Assembly: GCA_002342785.1 (NCBI GenBank)
Contig: DDQV01000069.1
Coordinates: 675-6,733 of the forward strand
Length of the DNA: 6,059 bases
Direction of reading: 5' to 3'
DNA from: Fusobacteriaceae bacterium UBA2433
GTDB taxonomy: Bacteria; Fusobacteriota; Fusobacteriia; Fusobacteriales; Fusobacteriaceae
Shown: positions 1 through 4,598 of the stretch, one piece after another
Layout: every line of letters begins with the position of its first letter
Position numbering within the stretch: the stretch's first letter is position 1
Notes under the pieces: model-generated
What the model saw: the letters and a program-made list of their open reading frames with translations, nothing else
Databases searched by the model: none
What the model was told of the DNA's origin: nothing
Program-made: the position numbers and the translations under genes

Positions 1-16
1 TTATCTTTTTTCTTTT

Positions 17-45
17 TCTGTATAATCTGCGTAATCTGTGACTAG
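17..45 (+). repeat. Short triplet-unit repeat, copy 1 (TCTG type)
   Basis: Three imperfect 9-bp units in tandem, each beginning TCTG and the last ending in TGTGACTAG. It shares an 18-base core, ATCTRCGTAATCTGTGAC (R = G here, A in the other), with the copy at 551-581. It is the outermost copy on the left of the gene-free region. Confidence 0.6.
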
Positions 46-94
46 TTCTTTTGTTTTTTCTTTCTTCTTTATAAATTTTCTATCCATAAATTTT

Positions 95-304
95 GAGCTT
101 TTTTAAATACCCTCTCTTATTTACCTTCTAAGGCCCTTCTAAAAAGTTTCCCTTGTGTTTATACATTTAAAGGATATCCACCCCTAGAATAAAGCCTTCA
201 AACCATTGGTACTATTGAGGTTGAGAGGCAAAAAATCTAAAAGGCTCAAAAGTAGCTTTAATGGTGTCAGAAATAGCCTTAAGAGGGTACTCAGTGGCCT
301 TATT
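95..304 (-). pseudogene. Possible decayed coding remnant, unidentified
   Basis: Read on the minus strand from 304 downwards, one frame gives 30 codons without a stop, including the run PLKAISDTIKATFEPFRFF. It is then interrupted by TAG (212-214), TAA (167-169) and TAG (128-130). Between these stops it still reads like protein, for example YQWFEGFILGVDIL. The amino-acid mix is protein-like and unlike the lysine/asparagine-rich noise expected from AT-rich intergenic DNA. A decayed transposase or other accessory gene is possible, but no family was recognised and the identity is open. Chance cannot be excluded. Confidence 0.25.
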
Positions 305-358
305 TTATGCCAAAATTACAGTAATTTATAATAACTCTAATTTTTCAAAATAATATTT

Positions 359-389
359 CTTCGTGTAAATTTGTGCAATTCGTGACTAG
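359..389 (+). repeat. Short triplet-unit repeat, copy 2 (TTCGTG type)
   Basis: Units of 10, 9 and 9 bp built on TTCGTGTAA, TTTGTGCAA and TTCGTGACT, followed by AG. The last 23 bases match the reverse complement of 431-453 at 19 of 23 positions, so the two could pair as a hairpin across 41 bases. Confidence 0.65.
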
Positions 390-430
390 GTTTTTTCTAT
401 AATTTTAAAATCTTAAATCTAAAACCTTTT

Positions 431-453
431 TTAGTCACTAATTGCTCGAATTT
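431..453 (-). repeat. Inverted, degenerate copy of the short repeat
   Basis: The reverse complement contains GCAATTAGTGACTAA, matching the 3' part of copy 2 (GCAATTCGTGACTAG) at all but two positions. It is the only copy seen in the opposite orientation and lies between copies 2 and 3. Confidence 0.5.
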
Positions 454-490
454 AAAAGATTATACTGCTACAACACAGAAGTCTTTTTTT

Positions 491-523
491 TCTTCGTGTC
501 TATTCGTGTCATTCGTGACTAAG
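491..523 (+). repeat. Short triplet-unit repeat, copy 3 (TTCGTG type)
   Basis: The clearest copy: TTCGTGTCTA, TTCGTGTCA and TTCGTGACT follow one another directly. All three units keep TTCGTG, which shows that the element itself arose from a 9-10 bp unit. It ends GTGACTAAG, like the other copies. Confidence 0.7.
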
Positions 524-550
524 CTTTTTTTAGCTTTTTTCTTGTTTTAA

Positions 551-581
551 ATCTGCCTCTATCTACGTAATCTGTGACAAA
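551..581 (+). repeat. Short triplet-unit repeat, copy 4 (TCTG type)
   Basis: Three units of about 10, 9 and 9 bp, ending TCTGTGACA. It matches copy 1 at 17 of 18 bases in the core, and is less like copies 2 and 3. It starts 60 bp after copy 3 and ends about 60 bp before the stop codon of the next gene. Confidence 0.6.
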
Positions 582-641
582 AATGTTTTATAGAATATCA
601 TTTTCTCCTAAAATTTAATAATATTTTTTTCATTTAATCTC

Positions 642-1373
642 TTAACGCCTAGGAGAATAGATAATCGGAGAGGTTCCAAATAGAGTATTTGTATCCTTAA
701 CCTCGCCTTCAACAGCAATCATCTCATCTACAATATTGGTCATATCTCTATAGATCTCAGGGGGACAAACAGCTTCTAATTTAATTCTTTCATGTTTTTT
801 TAAAAAAATATAATTTTTCCATAGCCATTGTTTAACATTTTTTAGTTCTGAAGATTTTCTTAGAGTATTTAAGATATCCTGTCTTATACCTTCTAAAATT
901 TCTAAAGGTTGTTCTTTTTTAAACATAGCTATCTCTTTTCCTAAACTTCTTGCAAATTTTTCATCGACCTCTTGGCACAAAAATTTTAAAATATGCCAAT
1001 TATCGTAAAGTTCTTTTAAATTAGTTATTGGATGGTATTTTAACCAGACAAAAGCACTGAGTCTTCTCCTCCAATCCCACCATTTAACAGGATTTTGAAG
1101 ATCTTGTGCTGGGATAAAAAAAACTTCTAAAGAACTTTCTGATCTTTTTTCTTTTAGGTTAGAACTTTCTTCCATAAAGATATAAGCATCTATATTTTGA
1201 TTTTTTAATGGCTCAATCATATCTTCAAGAGAGACAGGAACCCAAATATAGTTTGATTTTTCTCGGTCAAGATATCCTATAGCCTCATATCCCTTTGAAT
1301 CAAATTTAACTTTTGATTCATATATATGAGCTGAAATTCCAATTCTTATTTTTTCTTCTAAAATAAATGACAA
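642..1373 (-). CDS. Diverged DUF523/DUF1722-like protein lacking the Fe-S cysteines
   Basis: Function unknown. Numbered from a GTG at 1388, the N-terminus (residues 13-53) follows the DUF523 pattern: KIRIGIS, then an extended segment, then WVPV. DAYIFMEESS (67-76) sits where DUF523 has its GFIF...SPSCG motif, and the Arg/Trp-rich stretch at 100-118 matches the usual NFIERIF..RW region. Residues 122-198 then resemble the helical DUF1722 (YbgA) part, ending KNYIFLKK and finally YSPRR. DUF523 includes the thiouracil desulfidase TudS, whose three cysteines hold a [4Fe-4S] cluster. Here those places read His21, Ser53 and Asn/Leu77-78, and about 40 residues between the second and third motifs are missing, so cluster-based chemistry is unlikely. 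The TTG at 1371-1373 is preferred as start: GGAGGGG (1380-1386) lies six bases upstream, whereas the GTG at 1388 overlaps that site. The gene lies 90 nt after the nitroreductase gene, with no clear terminator between. Confidence 0.6.
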   Translation of the reverse strand: MSFILEEKIRIGISAHIYESKVKFDSKGYEAIGYLDREKSNYIWVPVSLEDMIEPLKNQNIDAYIFMEESSNLKEKRSESSLEVFFIPAQDLQNPVKWWDWRRRLSAFVWLKYHPITNLKELYDNWHILKFLCQEVDEKFARSLGKEIAMFKKEQPLEILEGIRQDILNTLRKSSELKNVKQWLWKNYIFLKKHERIKLEAVCPPEIYRDMTNIVDEMIAVEGEVKDTNTLFGTSPIIYSPRR

Positions 1374-1401
1374 TAATATCCCCTCCACTTGAAATATTTA
1401 T

Positions 1402-1428
1402 TCTAATAAGATATATACTTATAATAGA
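1402..1428. promoter_or_regulatory. Imperfect inverted repeat upstream of the DUF523-like gene
   Basis: ATAAG (1406-1410) and CTTAT (1418-1422) flank ATATATA. Outside them TCTA (1402-1405) and TAGA (1425-1428) also pair if two bases bulge, giving nine pairs. It lies about 30 bases upstream of the proposed TTG start, in the leader or promoter of that gene. In such AT-rich DNA, chance is a real alternative. Confidence 0.2.
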
Positions 1429-1463
1429 GGAAAAATCCTATAAAAAATATTATTTATGAATTT

Positions 1464-2285
1464 TTACTTCCAAGATATATCTGGATCTTTTCTTGGTGTT
1501 GTTCTTTTATATTTTACATCTGGATATCCTACTATCATACAAGTAACTATCTCCTTACCTTCTTTAACTTGTAGAAGATCTTTAATCTCCTTTGTTTCAT
1601 TTGCAGCTTTCACAAAAAATCCACTAAACGATGTTCCAAGACCTAGTGCATTTGTCATAAGTTCCATATTAGAAGAGGCCAAGGCACCATTAATTTGTAA
1701 ATTTGCAGTAACAACTATAACTACTGGAGCATTAAAAAATAATTTATCCTCACTATTTGGATCTTCAGTATATTTCTTATACATATCTATCCACATCTTA
1801 GCATATCTTTTATATGCCATAGTCTCAGGAGTCAAATTTGCCAATAGGTATTCACCCATATTTTTTAAACTTTTTAATGTTAATTTTCTTAACTCTTGTA
1901 AATTTTCTCTTAAAACTATATATGATATATCTTGAAGATTTGCAGCAGTTCCCGTGAATCTACCTGCTTCTATAATTTTATTAATTTTTTCTGTCTCTAC
2001 CTTTTGATCTTTAAACTGTCTTATAGTTCTTCTAAATTTAATAAAATTTAATAGATTTTCAGGATCTATATCAAATTTTTCTTTCTCATATTCTATAACT
2101 TCATCCATATTATATTCATCTATAGAGATAGCATTTGTAGGACAGACAGCTATACAATGTCCACACTTAAAACAAGTAACATTATTAATTTGAGCTTTGC
2201 CATCTTTCATCTCAATATCTTTAGGAAAACAATCCTTAATACACATTCCACAGCCAATACATCTCTCTTTATCAACAACCATCAT
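1464..2285 (-). CDS. Ferredoxin-nitroreductase fusion protein
   Basis: Probable cytoplasmic flavoprotein that passes electrons between two iron-sulfur clusters and FMN; the natural substrate is unknown. Residues 1-55 are a bacterial ferredoxin domain with two complete [4Fe-4S] motifs: Cys9, 12, 15, 19-x-Pro and Cys38, 41, 44, 48-Pro. Residues 78-273 are a nitroreductase-fold domain with FRRTIRQF (84-91) for FMN phosphate, AANLQD (114-119) in place of the usual NxQPW, GLGTSFSGFF near the middle of the second half, and a C-terminal VGYP...YKRTTPRKD. The ATG at 2283-2285 is chosen because AAGGAGT (2294-2300) lies about nine bases upstream; a second ATG follows directly. It is the last gene of the operon, 15 nt after the OhrR gene. 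Its place beside a rubrerythrin-like gene suggests it supplies reducing power for peroxide removal (inference). It could equally act on nitro or quinone compounds. Confidence 0.88.
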   Translation of the reverse strand: MMVVDKERCIGCGMCIKDCFPKDIEMKDGKAQINNVTCFKCGHCIAVCPTNAISIDEYNMDEVIEYEKEKFDIDPENLLNFIKFRRTIRQFKDQKVETEKINKIIEAGRFTGTAANLQDISYIVLRENLQELRKLTLKSLKNMGEYLLANLTPETMAYKRYAKMWIDMYKKYTEDPNSEDKLFFNAPVVIVVTANLQINGALASSNMELMTNALGLGTSFSGFFVKAANETKEIKDLLQVKEGKEIVTCMIVGYPDVKYKRTTPRKDPDISWK

Positions 2286-2300
2286 AAAATTACACTCCTT

Positions 2301-2747
2301 TTATTTTTTAAGTTCTTCGTTACCATCTAATTTTTCTTGGATAATTTCAAGATCTTTTTCTATTTTTTTTAGTTCATCTATAGTGATTCCTGTTTTTTTC
2401 AATATCTCCAAGGGTATGTCTTTAGCTTTTATCTTTAAATCTAAACCCTTATTAGTTATTCCTATCATTATTTGCCTACAATCTATATTTGAAGCTGTCT
2501 TTTCTATAAGATCCATCTTTTCTAATTTTTTTAACATAGGCGATAATGTTCCTGTTTTTAAATCTAATTTTTTACTGATATCAGAGAAAGAAAGTTCTTC
2601 ATACTCCCACATAACTAACATGGCTAAATATTGAGGATAGGTAAGATCTAATCTATCTAATAATGTTTTATAAGCCCTTGTAATAGACCTTGATATCTTA
2701 TAAAATTTAAAACAAAGTTGTCTATCTAATTTTAAATAACTCTCCAT
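2301..2747 (-). CDS. ohrR: OhrR-type MarR family peroxide-sensing repressor
   Basis: Winged-helix MarR-family regulator of 148 residues, the usual length. It belongs to the OhrR branch: the N-terminal RQLCF carries Cys12, with Tyr26 and Tyr37 (in TYPQYLAML) at exactly the offsets (+14, +25) of Bacillus subtilis OhrR Cys15, Tyr29 and Tyr40. In that family, organic peroxide oxidises this cysteine and releases the repressor from DNA. The recognition helix is in LKTGTLSPMLKKLE (63-76), and the wing carries D89-C-R91, where most relatives have DxR without cysteine. SD AGAGG (2755-2759) is seven bases before the ATG. The gene sits between the rubrerythrin-like and nitroreductase genes, with 15 nt gaps on both sides. 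It probably represses its own operon through the palindrome at 3220-3233 (inference). No ohr gene is present in the window. Confidence 0.88.
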   Translation of the reverse strand: MESYLKLDRQLCFKFYKISRSITRAYKTLLDRLDLTYPQYLAMLVMWEYEELSFSDISKKLDLKTGTLSPMLKKLEKMDLIEKTASNIDCRQIMIGITNKGLDLKIKAKDIPLEILKKTGITIDELKKIEKDLEIIQEKLDGNEELKK

Positions 2748-2762
2748 CTTATTACCTCTATT

Positions 2763-3194
2763 TTAATTTTCTATTTGCTCTGCTAATCCTTTTAAAATTT
2801 TACTGTGTCTTAGTTCTACACTACCAAGAGATCTATATATTCTTGCTACTTCTAGAAATCCTTCTTCTTCTGCTTCCTTTGCAAACTTAGGATATATCTC
2901 TTTGTATGCTTGATATTCTCCTGCTGAAGCTAACCTTAGATTTAAAATAGTTTTGCTAGATATAGCTCTTAAATTTTCTATATCTATTTCTATTTCTATT
3001 TCTCCTATAAATTTTTTAAATACTTCACTGTGTACAACTTCTTCCCTTCCTAATTTTTCAAAGGATAGTGCGATATCTTCATATCCTTCCTTTCTTGCTT
3101 TTTCTGCAAATATTTTATACAAGGCATCTCCAGTTAGTTCACCTTCATATGATTGTATTAAATTTTTTTCTGTTTGAGTTCCCTTTATATTCAT
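2763..3194 (-). CDS. Rubrerythrin-like diiron protein without rubredoxin domain
   Basis: Cytoplasmic four-helix-bundle diiron protein; rubrerythrins reduce hydrogen peroxide in anaerobes. The start KGTQTEKNLIQSYEGE and the segment EIYPKFAKEAEEEGF are typical. Metal ligands visible are Glu19 (EGE), Glu52 and His55 (ExxH), Glu93 (AGEYQAY), and Glu127 and His130 (ExxH). The carboxylate expected three residues after Glu93 (Glu97 of Desulfovibrio vulgaris rubrerythrin) is Ala96, leaving a four-Glu, two-His set. Tyr26 and Tyr101 are kept. The protein ends at residue 143 with no CxxC rubredoxin tail, so electrons must come from another protein. ATG at 3192-3194 has SD GGAGGA (3201-3206) with six-base spacing. 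First gene of the operon, read from the consensus promoter at 3242-3270; 15 nt before the OhrR gene. Confidence 0.88.
   Translation of the reverse strand: MNIKGTQTEKNLIQSYEGELTGDALYKIFAEKARKEGYEDIALSFEKLGREEVVHSEVFKKFIGEIEIEIDIENLRAISSKTILNLRLASAGEYQAYKEIYPKFAKEAEEEGFLEVARIYRSLGSVELRHSKILKGLAEQIEN
2985..3002 (+). repeat. Three exact TATTTC hexamers inside the rubrerythrin-like gene
   Basis: Three tandem 6-bp units, preceded by an imperfect fourth. On the coding strand they give alternating Glu and Ile codons (EIEIEI, around residues 65-70) in the loop between the two ExxH halves. A gain or loss of a unit would keep the reading frame. Confidence 0.7.
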
Positions 3195-3219
3195 AATTTT
3201 TCCTCCAATTAATAATATT

Positions 3220-3233
3220 GATCGTACACGATC
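3220..3233. promoter_or_regulatory. Palindromic operator GATCGTACACGATC
   Basis: Perfect 6-bp arms (GATCGT and ACGATC) around a 2-bp centre, unusual GC content for this DNA. On the minus strand it starts eight bases after the -10 hexamer (3242-3247), so it covers the expected transcription start and would block RNA polymerase when bound. Its size fits a MarR-family dimer, and the operon it precedes encodes an OhrR. It does not resemble the AT-rich OhrR site of B. subtilis, so the pairing is an inference. Confidence 0.65.
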
Positions 3234-3241
3234 TTTATTGA

Positions 3242-3270
3242 ATTATATGTTAAATATATTTCTGTGTCAA
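3242..3270 (-). promoter_or_regulatory. Exact-consensus sigma-70 promoter of the rubrerythrin operon
   Basis: On the minus strand, TTGACA (3265-3270) and TATAAT (3242-3247) are separated by exactly 17 bases. An A/T-tract region upstream of the -35 (about 3271-3295) could act as an UP element. The start site should fall near 3235, giving a leader of about 40 bases and placing the palindrome at 3220-3233 over the first transcribed bases. Such a strong promoter would need tight repression. Confidence 0.85.
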
Positions 3271-3287
3271 TTTATTTTAAAAAATTT

Positions 3288-3327
3288 TTAAGTTTAAAAG
3301 TAATTTATAGTATCATATAGTTAACTA
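3288..3327 (+). promoter_or_regulatory. Weak candidate promoter with TAGTTAACTA palindrome for the MDR gene
   Basis: TTAAGT (3288-3293) and TATCAT (3311-3316), 17 bases apart, are the best pair seen on the plus strand. A perfect 10-bp palindrome TAGTTAACTA (3318-3327) follows directly, over the expected start site. The -35 is poor and the surroundings are almost all A/T, so this is tentative. Confidence 0.25.
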
Positions 3328-3361
3328 AAAATTTTTAAAAAGAAAATAATTTTTTTAAAAT

Positions 3362-3378
3362 CTATATAAGGTATATAG
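3362..3378. promoter_or_regulatory. Inverted repeat CTATATA-AGG-TATATAG before the MDR gene
   Basis: Perfect 7-bp arms with a 3-bp centre, ending 22 bases before the ATG and 11 bases before the Shine-Dalgarno sequence. It shares ATATAGT with 3315-3321. It may be an operator for the MDR gene by an unseen regulator, or a chance product of AT-rich sequence. Confidence 0.35.
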
Positions 3379-3400
3379 TAAATATATTTGGGAGGTAATT

Positions 3401-4543
3401 ATGAAAAAAAATAGATTCGATATAAGTAGTTGTAAAGTAACTATGAAAGCAATTGTTACAACTGGAAATGGTGGTTATGAAAAACTTGATTATCGTGATG
3501 TTCCTATTCCAACTCTTGGGTCAAATGAAGTTCTTTTAGAAGTTCTTGCTGCTGGAGTAAACAACACTGAGATAAATACTCGTCTAGGTTGGTATTCATC
3601 AAAAGTTACAGCTAGCACAACCTCCCTTGCAACTGAGGAAGATGAAATAAAAGATGCCCAAGAAAATAATGATGGAGGTTGGAATAAAGCAACTCCATTT
3701 CCTTTTATCCAAGGAACAGATTGTTGCGGTCGTGTTGTTGCAGTTTCATCAGATGTAGATAAAGATCTAATTAATAGACGTGTATTAGTTCGTTCATGTA
3801 TGCGTAGTGAGGGTTGGGATTCTTTAGAAAATATTTGGATGGCTTCTGATTTTGATGGAGCTTTCGCTCAATTTGTAAAAGTTCCTGCAACTGAGGTTTT
3901 TCCTATTGAATGTGATTGGACCGATTCAGAATTAGGAACTATCCCTTGTGCTTATGGTACAGCCGAAAATATGATCCACCGAGCAAAGGTAGAAGAGGGT
4001 GATCTTGTTTTAATAGCAGGAGCTTCAGGTGGGGTTGGATCTGCAGCAGTTCAATTAGCAAAACGTAGGGGAGCAACTGTTATAGCTATTGCAGGGAAAA
4101 CAAAATTAAAAAAATTACTTGAAATAGGTGCAGATAAAGTTATCTCACGAGATGAAGATCTCATTGAAATTTTAGGAGAAAAATCTGTTAACGTTGTAAT
4201 TGATAATGTCGCAGGTCCTTCCTTTGGTAAGATGATTAAAGTTTTAAAAAGAGGTGGACGATTTGTTTCTTCTGGAGCTATTGCAGGACCCCTTGTAGAA
4301 CTTGATATGCGAGATTTTTATCTAAAAGATCTAACACTTATTGGTTGTACTGCATGGGATAAACCTGTCTTTCCAAATCTTATTTCTTATATTGAAAAAA
4401 AAGAGATCAAACCTCTTCTAGCAAAAACATTTCCACTAGAAAAAATTGTTGAAGCACAAATTGAGTTTAGTCAAAAAAAACATGTTGGTAAATTTGTATT
4501 GATACCGCCTAAAGTAGATAATATAAAAAAATATTTAGTATAA
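3401..4543 (+). CDS. Zinc-free MDR family oxidoreductase (quinone oxidoreductase-like)
   Basis: Predicted cytoplasmic NAD(P)H-dependent oxidoreductase of the medium-chain dehydrogenase/reductase superfamily; substrate unknown, quinones or reactive enones being usual in this branch. The GroES-like domain starts at MKAIVTTG (15-22) and includes AAGVNNTEINTRLGWY (50-65), which lacks the catalytic-zinc cysteine, and QGTDCCGRVVAV (104-115). The structural-zinc cysteines are also absent. An acidic, polar segment (66-98) interrupts the domain. The Rossmann motif GASGGVG is at 207-213, and the end KKHVGKFVLIPP (359-370) is typical. GGGAGG (3390-3395), five bases before the ATG, supports this start over Met15, which has no ribosome site. 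About 11 of 15 arginines use CGN codons, and GC is visibly higher than in neighbours. From memory, the layout resembles proteobacterial and actinobacterial proteins, so gene transfer is plausible. Confidence 0.85.
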   Translation: MKKNRFDISSCKVTMKAIVTTGNGGYEKLDYRDVPIPTLGSNEVLLEVLAAGVNNTEINTRLGWYSSKVTASTTSLATEEDEIKDAQENNDGGWNKATPFPFIQGTDCCGRVVAVSSDVDKDLINRRVLVRSCMRSEGWDSLENIWMASDFDGAFAQFVKVPATEVFPIECDWTDSELGTIPCAYGTAENMIHRAKVEEGDLVLIAGASGGVGSAAVQLAKRRGATVIAIAGKTKLKKLLEIGADKVISRDEDLIEILGEKSVNVVIDNVAGPSFGKMIKVLKRGGRFVSSGAIAGPLVELDMRDFYLKDLTLIGCTAWDKPVFPNLISYIEKKEIKPLLAKTFPLEKIVEAQIEFSQKKHVGKFVLIPPKVDNIKKYLV

Positions 4544-4551
4544 TATATATC

Positions 4552-4589
4552 AAAAAAAAAGTAATAATTTTTATATTATTACTTTTTTT
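4552..4589. terminator. Bidirectional hairpin terminator between convergent genes
   Basis: GTAATAAT (4561-4568) pairs with ATTATTAC (4575-4582) around a six-base loop. A run of nine A (4552-4560) and a run of seven T (4583-4589) flank the stem and extend it. It serves the MDR gene on the plus strand (stop at 4543) and the dihydroorotate dehydrogenase-like gene on the minus strand (stop at 4599). Confidence 0.9.
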
Positions 4590-4598
4590 CATTTCTAT

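Larger units (their letters stand above)
1..641. other. Gene-free region with repeats and a possible decayed ORF
   Basis: No intact coding region of believable length is present on either strand. The stretch holds four direct copies and one inverted copy of a short repeat (about 17-45, 359-389, 431-453 inverted, 491-523, 551-581). It also holds a minus-strand reading frame broken by stops (about 95-304). Poly-T and poly-C/T runs are common, for example around 1-70 and 481-545. No tRNA, rRNA or riboswitch fold was recognised. It could be an old insertion site or a gene remnant between conserved genes. Confidence 0.7.

Noticed and set aside
1..87. Short minus-strand frame of 28 codons ending at the window start
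   Set aside because: Lys/Glu-rich, no ribosome site, and it runs through repeat copy 1; probably chance.
17..581. CRISPR array
   Set aside because: The repeats are degenerate, unevenly spaced, of mixed orientation and without uniform spacers; no cas gene is present.
1371..1388. GTG at 1388 as start of the DUF523-like gene
   Set aside because: The GTG overlaps the GGAGGGG ribosome site, which is ideally placed for the TTG at 1373.
1456..1935. Open frame of 159 codons on the plus strand
   Set aside because: It lies wholly antisense to the ferredoxin-nitroreductase gene, resembles no known family, and the opposite strand carries clear cluster and flavin motifs.
2197..2634. Open frame of 145 codons on the plus strand
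   Set aside because: Antisense to the nitroreductase start and most of the OhrR gene; Ser/Ile/Phe-rich content typical of a mirror frame.
2953..3177. Open frame of 74 codons on the plus strand
   Set aside because: Antisense to the rubrerythrin-like gene; its Ser-Ile repeat is the reverse of the Glu/Ile hexamer run.
3443..3445. Internal Met15 as start of the MDR protein
   Set aside because: It matches a common MDR N-terminus, but no ribosome site precedes it, while the ATG at 3401 has a strong one.
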